A stretch of 64,000 bases of DNA, taken from assembly GCA_014526335.1 (NCBI GenBank), contig JACTAT010000043.1, positions 145,168 through 209,167 of the forward strand, given 5' to 3'. Below the pieces are notes generated by a model. That model saw only the letters and a program-made list of their open reading frames with translations, was not told the origin of the DNA and searched no databases. Positions 29,278-41,523 of this stretch are shown here, in pieces. Positions within the stretch are counted from its first letter, which is position 1, and the number at the start of each line of letters is the position of its first letter. This DNA is from Chrysaora quinquecirrha (Eukaryota > Cnidaria > Scyphozoa > Semaeostomeae > Pelagiidae). The translations under genes and the position numbers were made by a program.

Positions 29278-30044
29278 TGCGCCCTGCGCCCTGAGTCGCC
29301 ACCAGCAGTAATTTGAAAAAAATTATGTACTTTGATTCCGCTTCAAATCCCACTTTGTTTAGGAAACTTGAATTAAAAAATGATAGAAATAGTTACTTCT
29401 TACCATGTTTTTACTATTATATAATTATTTTCGTCGAAAAATGTACATTTTTAGCTATAAAACAAGTTTTTTGAAACCCACCGGAAAGTTACGGTAAGTT
29501 GTCTGCCATTTTCCACATTTATTTTTTCAAACACTTTTCCTTTCGTGAAAATCTTTCCATTTGGTTGACTGTACATTAAATTTTTTTCTTGGATAAGTTG
29601 TTACATTCCTCTGCTTTGATAATTTTAAAAGCATCAGTTGTTATTTTGTGTAACCATTGTGAAACTGGACTTTTTTTGAGGCCCAGTCGGGTTTACAAAA
29701 GTGCACCTTGAGTCGACACTCTATCACGCAAACGTGATTGAGGCCAACTGCCGCGTTTTTACGCTGAGTAATCGGTCCTCTGCGGTGGAGCACAAATGAT
29801 TTTGCTGCCTTTGCCATTGGTGTCGACTCATGGTGCATCGAAAGAATTTAGGCCGTTTTGAGTGCAACGACTTTAGGATAAACTTTTGACATGATTCACT
29901 CACAAACTATATTTTAAATTTAATACTCAAGGTTATTATGCATTGGAGAATATCCTTATGGTAAGTGTCGTTGTCAAATATATTTCGCTACGCTAATTAT
30001 TTTATGTTTCGCTTCAAGGTGGCGACTCAGGGCGCAGGGGCTCT
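29278..30044. mobile_element. Inverted-repeat element, copy 2
   Basis: It is homologous to 28130-28907 throughout in the same orientation. The right end is intact (...GGCGCAGGGGCTCT); the left end is altered to TCTGCGCCCTGCGCC, so its first bases were lost or converted. Confidence 0.8.
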
Positions 30045-30757
30045 ACTATATCTGCAAAACTGTCTGTTATATGTGCAATGGATATATAATTCAATTCAAT
30101 TCAATTTTCATCAACCATTTAAGGCCCTTTGCACACTAGACGTAAAATTCTGCCAAAATTCTACCAAACAGTGGCGCGCATTTGCTAATTATTCAGTTCC
30201 AGGGAGCGCCGAAGGCGCGGGAGGTGAAACGCTCATTGACTTGCAATGTTACTATGTGTGATTGTGATGCCACCACAACGAGGCTGGCGAGATTTTGGTC
30301 TTAAACTGGAGCGTGTTACAGCAACTTTTTATTGGGAATGCTGTGGTTGGAAATATCAATTTTAAAGACAATCATTCATAAGATAAGTATTATTTTCGTC
30401 TTTAACTGTTTAATAGCAATTAATCCACATTTTCTGATTAGTTTGGGTTTTTATTGTTTTCAGGATTGTTTTAATTCAAAGTTTTATTTTGCCTAGGCCC
30501 CTGATAAAATGATCATTTTCTTTGACCACCTATTGGCGGCATCTTGTTTTCTTTTGACCAAAATAAACCAAGACGCCGCTTTTGCGAAATTTTGATTTTA
30601 CACTCATCAAACAATCAGTATGCCAAATTTTGTCGTTACATTTTGTTACATATTGATGTTATAGAGCTTTTAGCGATTTATGTTGTGCAAGCATATACTG
30701 CAGCTAGGGATATAAACCCGATCGGGAGGAAAGTAGCTCGATTGGGATGAATCTCAT
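30045..30757. other. Non-coding stretch before the DIRS-like element
   Basis: AT-rich with one small GC hairpin near 30205. No gag frame and no partner of the 33.8-kb hairpin arms was found, so the element that follows appears 5'-truncated. Confidence 0.5.
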
Positions 30758-32330
30758 TTGCTGCCATATTTACGTGAACGAGTTAAAAAATTTTCCGCCG
30801 GCCAAATAAGGTATTGTTTACCTCATTGGCGGGAACTTACGTCTGACGCCTATATTCTCCAAATAGTTCAGGGAGATAACATTGAATTTATAAATTCTCC
30901 TCCCTTGAACTCTATCTGTCCAAATAATCACATTGCAAATGATCATATTGCGGCTGTTAAATCTGAAATTGATTCTTTGCTGCAAAAAAGCGTTCTGGTT
31001 CCCTGTGAACATGAAAAATACGAGTTCATTTCTCCGATATTTACAGTGCCTAAACCAGATAATAAAATTCGACTTATTCTAAACCTCAAACAATTAAATA
31101 CTTCCGTTAGCTATTTCTATTTTAAAATGGAGGCTATTCAGTCAGTAATGGCTACAATTACGCCTCATTGTTGGATGGCCTCGATTGATTTAAAGGACGC
31201 TTATTATAGCGTGCCTATTCAACCTGCTTATCAGCGATATTTAAAATTTCAGTTTCTTGGACACTTATATCAGTATACTGCCTTTCCTAATGGCCTTGCC
31301 TCGTGTCCACGTAAATTTACAAAATTACTTAAGCCTCCCTTGTCAATTTTGAGGCAGCAAGGGCATATTATATCCAGCTATATTGATGATATTTATTTGC
31401 AACATGAGACTTACAGTGGTTGCATTGAGACAATCAAAGCCACTTTTCGTTTGTTTGATAAACTCGGGTTTGTTGTTCACCCTGAAAAATCAGAGTTCAT
31501 TCCCAAGCAACAAATTACGTTTTTAGGCTTCGTCCTAGATTCTGTCAGTATGACTGTCACTCTTACAGAGAAACGTTACACGAAAACAATGCAGTCCTTG
31601 ACATTCGCCAAAGCTAATGCATCTAAAATCAAGATACGCGATGTCGCTAAACTTTTAGGTTTCATGGTCTCGAGTTTTCCTGCCGTCCCTTTTGGGGGCG
31701 CACATTATCGTTGGCTGGAAAGAGATAAAATCAAGGCTTCAAAGTTTTCCAGCGGCAACTTTGATAAAGTCATGGCTATCAGCGTTCTTGGTCTGCAGGA
31801 CATCGTTTGGTGGCTTCATAATTTGCCGCATAGCAAAGGGCATATAACTCGGGACACCTATGATGTCACCATTTCGTCCGATGCCTCCTCCCTTGGATGG
31901 GGGGCTACCATTGGCAGCATAACCACAGGTGGTCAATGGTCCGCTTATGAAAAATAATATCATATTAACTCCCTCGAGTTACTAGCTGCCCTTTTTGCAT
32001 TGCAAAGTTTCAAATCAGATTTAAGAGACAAAGCAGTTCGCATCATGTTAGACAATACCGCTGCTGTGTTTATCATCAATCGCAAGGGTACGACTCGTAA
32101 TGACACTTCTAACTCAATTGCTGTCCAAATTTGGGCTTTTGTCAACAAAACAATATTTTGCTTACCGCTTGTCATATTCCCGGCGTTGAAAATGTTTCCG
32201 CTGATACGGCATCAAGAGTTTTTACAAATCCTGATGCTGAATGGATGCTGAATTCCAAAACCTTGCAAAATGCCTTTTGGCTCTTGATTTTCAACCTGAC
32301 ATTGATCTTTTCGCATCTAGGTTGAATGCA
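30758..32330 (+). pseudogene. DIRS-like reverse transcriptase and RNase H
   Basis: The RT spans 30758-31957 and shows FTVPKPDNKIRLILNLKQLN, SIDLKDAYYSVPI (first catalytic aspartate), FPNGLASCPRKFTKLL and SSYIDDIYLQ (YIDD). RNase H follows with TISSDASSLGWGA, NSLELLAALFAL and IMLDNTAAVFII. The frame is broken by a TAA at 31955-31957 and by frameshifts near 32150 and 32240. RT of this type with an adjacent tyrosine recombinase defines the DIRS order, whose members make a circular cDNA and insert without target duplication. Confidence 0.9.
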
Positions 32331-32708
32331 CAATTTCCTGTTTATTGTTCTTTAAGGCCAGATCCAAAAGCTTGTCATATTGATGCATTTACGCTTTCAT
32401 GGACTAACATGCAATTTTATTGTTTTCCCCCTTTTAGTTGTATTCTTTCTGTTCTACAAAAAATTATGTCCGATCTTGCGACAGGAGTTGCCGTGGTTCC
32501 CAACTGGCCTACACAGATATGGTACCCACTACTGTTACGTCTGCTTGCTGCTCCACCAGTCAAGCTACAACCACATCCCCAGTTGTTAACATTACCGGAA
32601 TATCCACAAGTTATGCATCCATTGCATCCAAACCAAAATTTGATTGTCTGCCTTCTATCCAGCAACAGTATTCGCAATGCGGTTTTTCAAACTCCGCCGT
32701 TGAAATAA
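32241..32708 (+). pseudogene. DIRS-like polyprotein C-terminal region (methyltransferase-like segment)
   Basis: Continues the RT/RNase H protein in a new frame with DIDLFASRLNAQFPVYCSLR, IDAFTLSW, FYCFPPFSCILSVLQKI and VVPNWPTQIWYP. This block is typical of DIRS-type elements after RNase H and is often described as part of a Dam-like methyltransferase region. It overlaps the recombinase frame, as is usual in the group. Confidence 0.75.
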
Positions 32709-33637
32709 TCATGGCCGCTTGGCGTGATTCTACCAAGAAACAATATTACGCTCATATTAAAAAGTGGATCGAGTTCTGCTCCACGCGCAATGGTGACCCA
32801 GTTCACCCGACGATTGCTATGACACTTGAATTTTTGACTTCGTTGTATGAAAAGGGTTTATATTATAGCTCCATAAATACTGCTAGAAGTGCGTTGTTAT
32901 CGTTTTGCTCTTTACCGCAGTCTGAGTTGCCTTTCGGTCAATTACCTATAGTCAAGCGCTTCATGAAAGGAGTTTTCCAACTTCGTCCGGCGTTACCTAA
33001 ACATCATTCAGTTTGGGATGTTAACATCGTCTTCAATTTCCTGCGTTCCCAACCGTCGGTTCAAAACTTCACATTGCCGGACTTATCTAAGCGTTTGACT
33101 TTGTTCCTCTGCTTACTGAGTGGCCAACGTTGCCAAACGGTAAAGTTTCTTAGCGTCGAGTATATGGATGTTTCTGAGACCTCCTACTCATTTCGAATTA
33201 TGGATAAATTAAAGCATACAAGACCTGGTACTCATCAACAACCATTGTCTTTTCTCAAATGTGACCCTGAACCAAAGCTTTGCGTGTATTCTTATTTAAC
33301 AGAGTATTTATCTCGTACCGCCCCCTTTCGGGGAGACCATAAACAATTGTTATTGAGTTTTGTGCGTCCGCACTCGCCTGTTACAACAGACACTTTATCT
33401 CGTTGGTGTCGCTCAGTTCTAGCTGAAGCTGGTATTGATACTTCTACCTACAGTTGTCATAGTACTCGTGCAGCATCCACCTCTTTTCTTTACCAGAGGA
33501 ACTTTGATTTAAAAGCTATTATGGCAGCTGCTGGCTGGACACAGGAATCTACTTTTCGTCGCTTTTATAATATAAACATACATAATTCGTTGAACTTCGG
33601 ACATGCTTTGCTAGCTGCTGCTGACAATGCTTCATAA
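32438..33637 (+). CDS. DIRS-like tyrosine recombinase
   Basis: Open frame of 399 codons; recognisable recombinase sequence starts about 32690 (SNSAVEIIMAAWRDSTKKQY). The N-terminal core-binding helices include AMTLEFLTSLYEKGLYYSSI. Catalytic residues visible are R in LLSGQRCQTV, H-x-x-R in SCHSTRAAS and the tyrosine in TFRRFYNINIHN. This enzyme inserts circular cDNA in place of a DDE integrase. The recombinase frame is intact while the RT is broken, so the copy is recently dead or partly selected. Confidence 0.9.
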   Translation: MYSFCSTKNYVRSCDRSCRGSQLAYTDMVPTTVTSACCSTSQATTTSPVVNITGISTSYASIASKPKFDCLPSIQQQYSQCGFSNSAVEIIMAAWRDSTKKQYYAHIKKWIEFCSTRNGDPVHPTIAMTLEFLTSLYEKGLYYSSINTARSALLSFCSLPQSELPFGQLPIVKRFMKGVFQLRPALPKHHSVWDVNIVFNFLRSQPSVQNFTLPDLSKRLTLFLCLLSGQRCQTVKFLSVEYMDVSETSYSFRIMDKLKHTRPGTHQQPLSFLKCDPEPKLCVYSYLTEYLSRTAPFRGDHKQLLLSFVRPHSPVTTDTLSRWCRSVLAEAGIDTSTYSCHSTRAASTSFLYQRNFDLKAIMAAAGWTQESTFRRFYNINIHNSLNFGHALLAAADNAS

Positions 33638-33780
33638 CATTTTTTCTATTCGCTTCGTTTTGTCGCTATACGTGATATCTCTTCTCGAATACTCTCGAGA
33701 GTTTACATATTAGCAAAAGCTCAATGACGGCTCTAAAGTCTCGTACTCCTCCGTAGCGCTGTAGGCTGATGATGAAATAG

Positions 33781-34076
33781 AATTGCCCAATTAAACGAGA
33801 CTTACCTGTAAGGCAAAGTTTGATTGCAATTCTGTGAATCATCACCTACAAGCGAAGGAGGTGTACGCCCACCCGTTGCCATTTGCAATTTTATACAGCC
33901 CTCCCTACCTGGGGTTTATACTTCCTTGTTTCGTCATTGATCCATCTGTGCTCTGAAGATTGGTTTTGCACGGCTGCCGCGCTCTCTCTCGTACACCTCC
34001 TTCGCTTGTAGGTGATGATTCACAGAATTGCAATCAAACTTCGCCTTACAGGTAAGTCTCGTTTAATTGGGCAATT
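33781..34076. repeat. Long hairpin: 87-bp inverted arms with 122-bp spacer
   Basis: Arms 33781-33867 and 33990-34076 are inverted copies with one mismatch seen. They begin AATTGCCCAATTAAACGAGA and end GGAGGTGTACG. The hairpin follows the tyrosine recombinase by about 145 bp and may be the inverted terminal and junction region of the DIRS-like element. No left partner was found upstream. Confidence 0.8.
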
Positions 34077-35081
34077 TGATTGGCTGTTCAAACAATCACA
34101 CTCACGAACTACTTCAGGGTCACCATTTAGCCATTTAATGACGTCAACATCTTTCCGTATTTCACTAAAAATTAGCGCAGGAGGTTGAAGAGCAGCTAGT
34201 TTTAAGGTTTCTAGAAAATCCTTTTTTAAGAGTGAAATTCCCCTCGTGGTTAGATGAGATTTGTTAGAACAATACCTTGCACTTTTTAATTTAACCTGCG
34301 CATGATCACTATTGTTGAGACTTCACAGTCTGCAACTCTGCACTGGTTCGCGGTCAGTACACTCACACTCAGCAGATTTTACTCAAGAAATACAGACTTT
34401 TTTTATCTCAAAAATTTCATCTTATCTCCACACTCTGAAACACACAACTCCTCAACAAATATGCTTACATAAGGTTATATTCATGAAACAAACAAAATGT
34501 GCAAAATTTATACAACTTAAAAACAAAACTTCTTCCTACAGATTAAAAATAAATGCTACATAAGGGAGAACTTAAAATTACTCCTTAATTTCCCAGGTTA
34601 CACTCATTAATTTCACACTAAAGGAAAATGAATTAAACTCATGTATCATGTGAATACGCAATCATAAATAAGAAAGTTTCCCACGCTGCGCTTCGCTGCT
34701 TCGCAGTGCGCAAGCATCGCAGCAACCATAAGGTTTCGCGACAACTATCTCCAAATTTTCGAAGCTTTGACAGACGATTGTTTACATGAATGATACAAGT
34801 TTCCTTCTTATTCTTTTTAGACTGTGAGGTTCTTGGGCAATGAACAGGAGTCGTAGCCATTTTTTAGGTCACCATCATTGCTATTCTTCTTGCTTGAATA
34901 TTACCGCTGTTTTCGATTACATTCGTAACCACAAATGTTAAAATTGCGACCTGTCAGGGGTTCGAGAATATTATGATCTTGCAATATGGAAACAACAACA
35001 CGTTAATTCAAGGAGAATAAAACACAAAATTCGAGATGTTATTACAATAGCGTTGTTGAATAGACAGATTATATTTTTCTT

Positions 35082-35418
35082 CCCGGGGTAAAGAGGAGTG
35101 ACGTGGGTGTGCCATTTTGGTAAAGATAATCAGACCCAAAAATTTATGAAAATTCTAACTAGTATACCCCATAGTTCACAAAGAAATATGAATATTATTC
35201 ATTGAAATACTCAAAAGTCATTTTTCCTAGAATCATACAGCTGAAATTTATTTGACAGTTATTGTGACTTTATCAAAATTGGTCATCTTAGCGAAAATGA
35301 TACCCCCAAATTTGTAATTTTAGCAAATTTGATACCCCAAAATTTATTTTCCACCCTTAAAATGGTACCTCAAAGAATAGCACATCCCGTACCCTTACAT
35401 ATGGGAGTTACCCCCGGG
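35082..35418. mobile_element. Possible MITE with CCCGGGG ends
   Basis: Begins CCCGGGGTAAAGAGGAG and ends GGGAGTTACCCCCGGG. The outer ~10 bases are inverted and both ends share GTGYCATT/GTGCTATT-like words further in. It is AT-rich inside. A target duplication is not clear. Confidence 0.4.
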
Positions 35419-36582
35419 TTTTCTACTTTTTCATGTTTTTAGTGATGTTATTGGTCAACTTTATTTCTCTAATAAACCCCCGTGGTTACGTTTGAATATT
35501 TCTTTCATTTTCGAACGTGGGATTCTTTCAAAGCAAAGCAAAGCATGGTAGATCAGCCAAGGGGAATTACACGGTGGAAATACGAATTTGTATTCGCTTA
35601 ATACTTCGTCCTTAAAGGGTATTTGGGTGGCCGGTAACGTTAATTTAGCTTTTTGATGCATAAAATTGATGTTTTAGCCACTTCGGAATGTCCGCTAATT
35701 TTGCACTGCTTCCCATTTTTTCATGTCACCAGCTGCCTGTCTATTACCACCAACCACCAAACAAGGCTTTACTATATTAACTACTCTATGAATACAAACT
35801 AACCAAAGAAAGATAAAAACAATACGAAACACCCCAGATATTAAATTAAATGTAAACCATTTATGTTTGTTCCGATTTAATTTTCATACGTTTCGAGATG
35901 AAAGATGAGATCAACTGGAGACACTTGGCGTCTTCTTTGCTAAGTAGCTAAATGAATTTATTCCTAATACTAAGATGAATAACATTACAATGGCGCCTTC
36001 GCAGCAGAATAATGAGACAGATAAAGAAAATTAAGGGCGTATTTTTTGGTCACATTCCGTTTTCAGCAGACGCCTTCTTTTTTCAGTAGACGTGGAAAAG
36101 AATTTTTCCGGTAGCGTCTTCTGAAAACGGCAGGTTTACGGATGTACAAATACGATTCACCGAAGATTATCTTACATGAAATCTGACATTAAACCCTTAA
36201 ACAAATGCGACTTAGAGATACCGATAAGATATACCGTATTATAACGTAAGCAACACTTGCAAGAAGAAAATAAGAGAGGAAAAATAACGTAGAAATGAAT
36301 GAAATGAATGAAAAATTGAAGCTTGAAAACGAGACTAGCAACCTGAAAAACTAGCCCTATTACAAAGAAAATATTTTTTCCATATTAGGAAACTATGTCA
36401 TAGATCACGTGACAAGCAACTATTTTTAGAAAAGTAAACTTTTTCTTAAATTGACAAATAGATGTTCCATTTTGATATTCCGGTGAAAAAATATACATCA
36501 GAAAGTATAAGTAAAATATACATCAGAAGATTATTATTAGAAATTCCGTCTAATGCTCATATCGTATGACCACAAAGTCGAA

Positions 36583-37060
36583 GGGCAAATCACCCCTAAA
36601 AAGTGTACGTGATTTTGAATCATGGGTTATTTTTGTGTGATTAATGTGATTTATTTGTGAATAATCTGATTTTTTGTGATTTATCTAAATTCTTTTTTGA
36701 TTAATCTTAAAAAAGTGTATGTGATTTTATTTTGATTATTTTATGACTTATTTGGTTATTTTTATATTTATTTGAATATTTGTGATTATTTTGATTTTGA
36801 TTATCTGTGATAAATTTGGTTATTTGTGATTCATTTGATTATTTGTGAATAATTTGATTGTTTTATGATTTATTTGATTATTTGTAATTAATTTAATTTT
36901 TCGGCGATTAATCTGGAAAGTCTGCGTGTTTTGATTTGATTGTTTTGTGATTAATTTGATTATTTTGTGATTAATTTGAATAATTTGTGATTAATTTGAG
37001 TAATTTGTGATTAATCTTGAGATTGTACGTGATTTTAATCAGTGAATTGCCTTTCGCACA
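36583..37060. repeat. AT-rich minisatellite (TTGTGATTAATTTGATTA family)
   Basis: Many degenerate copies of TGTGATTAATTTGA and TGTGATTATTTGA. Flanks read GGGCAAATCACCCCTAAAAA and AGTGAATTGCC, similar in style to the MITE ends at 7985 and 8438, so the array may have grown inside such an element. Confidence 0.7.
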
Positions 37061-39111
37061 AAGTCGTGCTCATGCGTACATAGTACACTCTTATTTTTTT
37101 TAGAATACTATAAATTTTGTCCAGCCTCAATATTCTTAAGAAATTTTCGTTTCGAGCCTGAATATATTCTTAAAGTATTCTTAATTTTTCAAACCTGATA
37201 TGGTTTCAGTGGAACATAGTTTAAAGAAAACTTATCTCAATACGAGGAATTGGTGGAGCCCTGGAGTGAAAGAAAAATTACACGTTTTTTTTATAAGAAA
37301 CCGGTTTATAAGAAACCTAGAACTAGACACCCAAAAAGTTAAGAAACTTTTAGAACTAGGAGGAAGAAGTTAAGAAACTGTAGAAATCTTGGCGTCTGTT
37401 TTCTAACATACTGATTCCGATTTGTGGAGGTAGTAATTAGTTCTCAAGCATTTCCATGCTATTTCTCGCACCATATTTCTCGTCAATAAACATCAAAACT
37501 GTTCACTTTTTGTTAAATACACGAATCTTGGTGTCAAGGTAATTTGAATCATGCTGATCATTTTAAGATTTGGAGCCAGGACTAAAAATAGATTTTTGAT
37601 GTCAGAATGACGTCATAAACGTGAAATCAAATTTTCGTATTTAAAAGCAGAATCGCTTCCTGGATTGAGGATGATGTTCGCCAAAGCATTTCTTGTACAT
37701 TAGGAAGGCCCACTTTAACAAATTATACAAAAAGGCTATTATTTACTGCGCATGCGCAAATTTTTTTTGTCCGCTGAGTCATAGAATGCAGTTAAACGGC
37801 AAAATTGTACCCTTTAAACTCGATTTTACTTTTCAGTCATTATCTTGTAACCATAATTTTTTCTGTCAGAATACTCAGCATGGTCATGGACATATCTTGA
37901 CAATAATAAAGTTGCTATTGATATTCAGATCCTAAAATGCAGTATTTATTATCATTCTTCGAAAATTTTTCATTGAGAACCAAACCGACGGCTTCACTAA
38001 TTTGGTATGGCTTCGTCGATTATTTTATAGTTTGGTATTTGAAGTTTTTGAAAGCATGATCCTTCCTCAATGAAATTGAAAGCACAGAATAAACACATAC
38101 TTTTACCCAAATAATTTTCTTTGATGAAAGATTAGATGACAGGAAGTAGTTTGAAATGATGAAAAGTTTTTGTTTTGACTCATTTTTTGATAGTAGAATA
38201 AGAACAGCAGTAAAAGTCAGAGAGGAAAATGGATTGAACAGAATTCGCTAAATTATGGAGTTACAGCCTTCTGATTCGAGTTACATTAATTGGACATTAT
38301 GTGTTATTTGCCAAAAGTTAACCAAAGAGAAACTTCAGTGCCCTGCCAGAGAGTCTCATCGTCGTCTTGATATTGGAAGCGGATATGCTACTTTAGCAAA
38401 AAATCTTAGGGCATTTTGCGACCTTGGGATTATGACTTCGGTGACAAAATTTACAAAGAAGATAATCTAGAAGAAGTCGTATCATCTAGAGAAGTGAAAT
38501 GGCACAATTCTTGCCAATTGCAGTACAACACAACAAAGCTGGAAAGAGCTCGCAAAAGAGCACGAGAAGCCAGTGCTCAAGATGCTCCAGAAGATGAACC
38601 AGAAGCAAGGAGGAAGTTTACAAGAGCAAGTTCAAATCCCTCATCTGTTGGAGCAAGAAGAGAAGTTTCAAAGATCCAATGTTTCTTCTGTGAATAAGGC
38701 GCTAACCCTAAAGAGCCCTTACATGGGGTAACTATGTTGCAAGTTGATCATCGGGTGAGGAGAATTGCTACAGAAACACAAGATACACGCATTTTGGCAA
38801 AGCTGAGTGAGGGGGACATGATAGCTATCGATGCTGTTTATCATTCCATATGCCTCAGCTCTTACTATAACAAAGAGCGCTCCTCTATTAGCAGCAATGG
38901 TTCAAGCTCTGATAGCGTTCTTAAAGGAGTTGCACTCGCAGAGGTTGTATCGTATATTGAGAAAGAAATAGCAGAAAAAAGAAGTACAGTATTCAAAATG
39001 ACAGATTTAATTAATTTGTATACTAATCGCCTTGAACAGCTAGGCATTGTAGTAGATACTAGAGTAAATAGCACGCACCTAAAAAATTGAATTCTGGCTC
39101 TTTCACCAGAC

Positions 39112-41094
39112 ATGATAGCTGAAATGAAGGGACCCGATACTGATATAAGTTGCCGTGGAAGAGTTGGGGAAATGCTCCAAATGGCTTATGCTGATTGCGG
39201 TGACAACGAGGGAACATATCTTGCCAAGGCAGCCAATATTGTAAGAAGGGATATTTTCAGCACAATAAGCAAATTTGATGGCACATTCAACAAAGACACT
39301 CAGAAGGACTCTGTTCCAAAGACATTGCTCACGCTAATTAGTATGATATTAAATGGATCCGATCTTACAGCAAAGAATGAGCACGATCTAGTATCTCAAA
39401 ATCAAGCATGCCTGTCTGTTTCACAGATCGTAGTATTCAACACATTCAAACGTCGCCGCGATTTGATTAATCCGGCTTCTTATCGTCACAGCAAAGACCG
39501 AGAGCCACCACTCCCTGTACATCTTGGCTTGAGGATTTATTCACAAACTCGCCAGTCAAAGTTAGTCGATGAGTTATTTCAACTTGGCCTCTCAATTTCC
39601 TGTGATCGAGTCCTTGAAATTGAAAACACAATAGTCCGCTCATTGTGCACAAAATTCGACGAGGAAGGGGTTGTCTGCCCTGAAAACCTATCCAAATCTG
39701 TGTTCACTACATCAGCTTATGACAATCTGGACCATGATCCAAGCTCTACAAATGCGAAGGAGGCTTTTCACGGAACAGGAATTTCTATTTTCCAGCACCC
39801 TGATGCTTGCAACACTCGTCAGGGTCGCAACGGTTCTTATTACAAAGATGATGGTTTAAGAAAACAAAAGGCCACTTTGCCTGAAGAGTACTCAACAACT
39901 AAGCCAATGGTGATGAAAAACAAGAATCCTTCTGTTCCCATAAATGGCTCTTGGAAATTAAAGGAGTTTGGTTCTCTGAGTGAAGTCATGAAATATGGAA
40001 AGACGTGGCTTGACAATGTAAGGCAGCGAAAAAATGATTCCCCTCCAGCTGTGCTTTCTTGGTCGGCCTTCAATGCCAGTCAACACAATGATATAGTTGT
40101 ATTAAAATCCATCTCCTCTATGCTTCCTCTTTTCAAAGAAGATTCCCATTCCGTAGCTTTGATGTGTCATAGCATGAGGTTAGTACAGAAAGTTACGGCT
40201 TTTCTTAATCCGGGAAAAACACCTGTTATGACCTTTGACCAGCCACTCTATGCTCTCGCAAAAACTGTCCAATGGACATGGCCTGAGCAATTTGGAGAGG
40301 ATAAGCTACTTTTCATGTTAGGTGGATTGCATATTGAAATGGCATTTATTAGCCTGATCGGATCCTGGCTTAAAGACAGCGGATGGATTCAAGCTCTAGA
40401 GGAAGCTGGGATCACTACAAGTGGAAGAGCAGCTGCAATACTACAATGCAGCCACTTAAAGAGAAGTCGATATGCACATGAAGTTAGCGCTGCTGCACTG
40501 TATGCTCTGCTTAAAGATGACTTTACTGTTCAGGAAGATTTAGATTTTGAAATCTTCTACCAGCAGTCTAAAGAGATTCCCCAGCTCCGATATTGGTCGA
40601 CTACTTTAGAATTGGAAATTTTGCTGCTCACATTTGTAAAATCTCTCAGGGAGGGCGATTTCCAGTTGTACATAGACACATTGCGCCAGATGGGACCTTG
40701 GTTTTTCGCAATGGACAAGGCCAACTATTCTCGGTGGCTTCCTGTTCACCTTAGAGATATGCTCAGTTTAAGTGAACAGCACCCAGATGTTTATGAAAAT
40801 TTCCTTCATGGGATATTTGTAGTTCATAACTCAGAGAAGAGGTTCTCGGGAATATCAATTGATCACGCCCATGAACAAAACAATAAGAAAGTGAAAGGCC
40901 AAGGTGGAATAATTGGCATTACAACCAACGATAATGCCCTTCATCGCTGGCTTATCTCAGGTCCTCAAATATCTTCATTGACAGAGGCATGCAAGAATAG
41001 CATTTCTAAATTATTGGATGGGGAGGATGCAAAGAAGCACCGTGAAGAAACAACATCATTTCAGAAAAATTTTCTGCAGATGTTTCTAATTTAG
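39112..41094 (+). CDS. Longest intact part of the uncharacterised CXC/nuclease protein
   Basis: A 660-codon uninterrupted frame within the longer pseudogene. It covers the middle domain: a helical N-terminal part (NIVRRDIFSTISKFDGTF), a charged section with LPVHLGLRIYSQTR, and a conserved-looking core with TFDQPLYALAKTVQWTWPEQ, MLGGLHIEMAFISLIGSWL and HLKRSRYAHEVSAAALYALL. It finishes with FSGISIDHAHEQNNKKVKGQ. Length and composition look constrained, but the frames before and after are broken, so a functional product is unlikely. No catalytic signature was recognised in this middle part. Confidence 0.7.
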   Translation: MIAEMKGPDTDISCRGRVGEMLQMAYADCGDNEGTYLAKAANIVRRDIFSTISKFDGTFNKDTQKDSVPKTLLTLISMILNGSDLTAKNEHDLVSQNQACLSVSQIVVFNTFKRRRDLINPASYRHSKDREPPLPVHLGLRIYSQTRQSKLVDELFQLGLSISCDRVLEIENTIVRSLCTKFDEEGVVCPENLSKSVFTTSAYDNLDHDPSSTNAKEAFHGTGISIFQHPDACNTRQGRNGSYYKDDGLRKQKATLPEEYSTTKPMVMKNKNPSVPINGSWKLKEFGSLSEVMKYGKTWLDNVRQRKNDSPPAVLSWSAFNASQHNDIVVLKSISSMLPLFKEDSHSVALMCHSMRLVQKVTAFLNPGKTPVMTFDQPLYALAKTVQWTWPEQFGEDKLLFMLGGLHIEMAFISLIGSWLKDSGWIQALEEAGITTSGRAAAILQCSHLKRSRYAHEVSAAALYALLKDDFTVQEDLDFEIFYQQSKEIPQLRYWSTTLELEILLLTFVKSLREGDFQLYIDTLRQMGPWFFAMDKANYSRWLPVHLRDMLSLSEQHPDVYENFLHGIFVVHNSEKRFSGISIDHAHEQNNKKVKGQGGIIGITTNDNALHRWLISGPQISSLTEACKNSISKLLDGEDAKKHREETTSFQKNFLQMFLI

Positions 41095-41523
41095 AAAGCA
41101 CAATATCTGAATTTGGAAATCCTTTTTTAGAAGATTCGACAGATTCATTGATTGTCCTAAACACAGGAGATATACGGCAAAGTCTTGCAGTGTCAAATCT
41201 AGAGAAGATAGAAAAAGTGGGTCGAAAACAGTTCGAAGACTACGTCGCCCAAAGACTCCAAGAGAAGAAGGAATCGCTTTGAAGCACTATGAAGAGAAAT
41301 AAATTGAGTATCTTCAATTCACCTAAAGTACCAACGAAGCAGCAAAATCGTATGACATCTTTGAAAAATGATGTTGCACTCTTTTCTCGTCTCTTCATTG
41401 CAGGCAACATTGAAGAGTTTTTTCAGCATGAGAACCAATGTTCATCTCCTTCACTCTCACAAAATTGCGAGTTGAGATCAGGGAACAAAACAGAGCTGGT
41501 AAAGAGCTTGAGGGAATGGACGA

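Larger units (their letters stand above)
34077..37077. other. Three kilobases without a gene; repeat fragments
   Basis: A MITE end (AGTGAAATTCCCCTC) sits at 34231-34245. A possible 337-bp element spans 35082-35418, and a minisatellite is at 36597-37040. The short frames at 34312, 34639 and 35461 have no supporting features. No host exon was recognised. Confidence 0.5.

Noticed and set aside
28444..30261. Short open frames within the two 780-bp inverted-repeat elements
   Set aside because: They are not conserved between the two copies in frame or length and have no homology.
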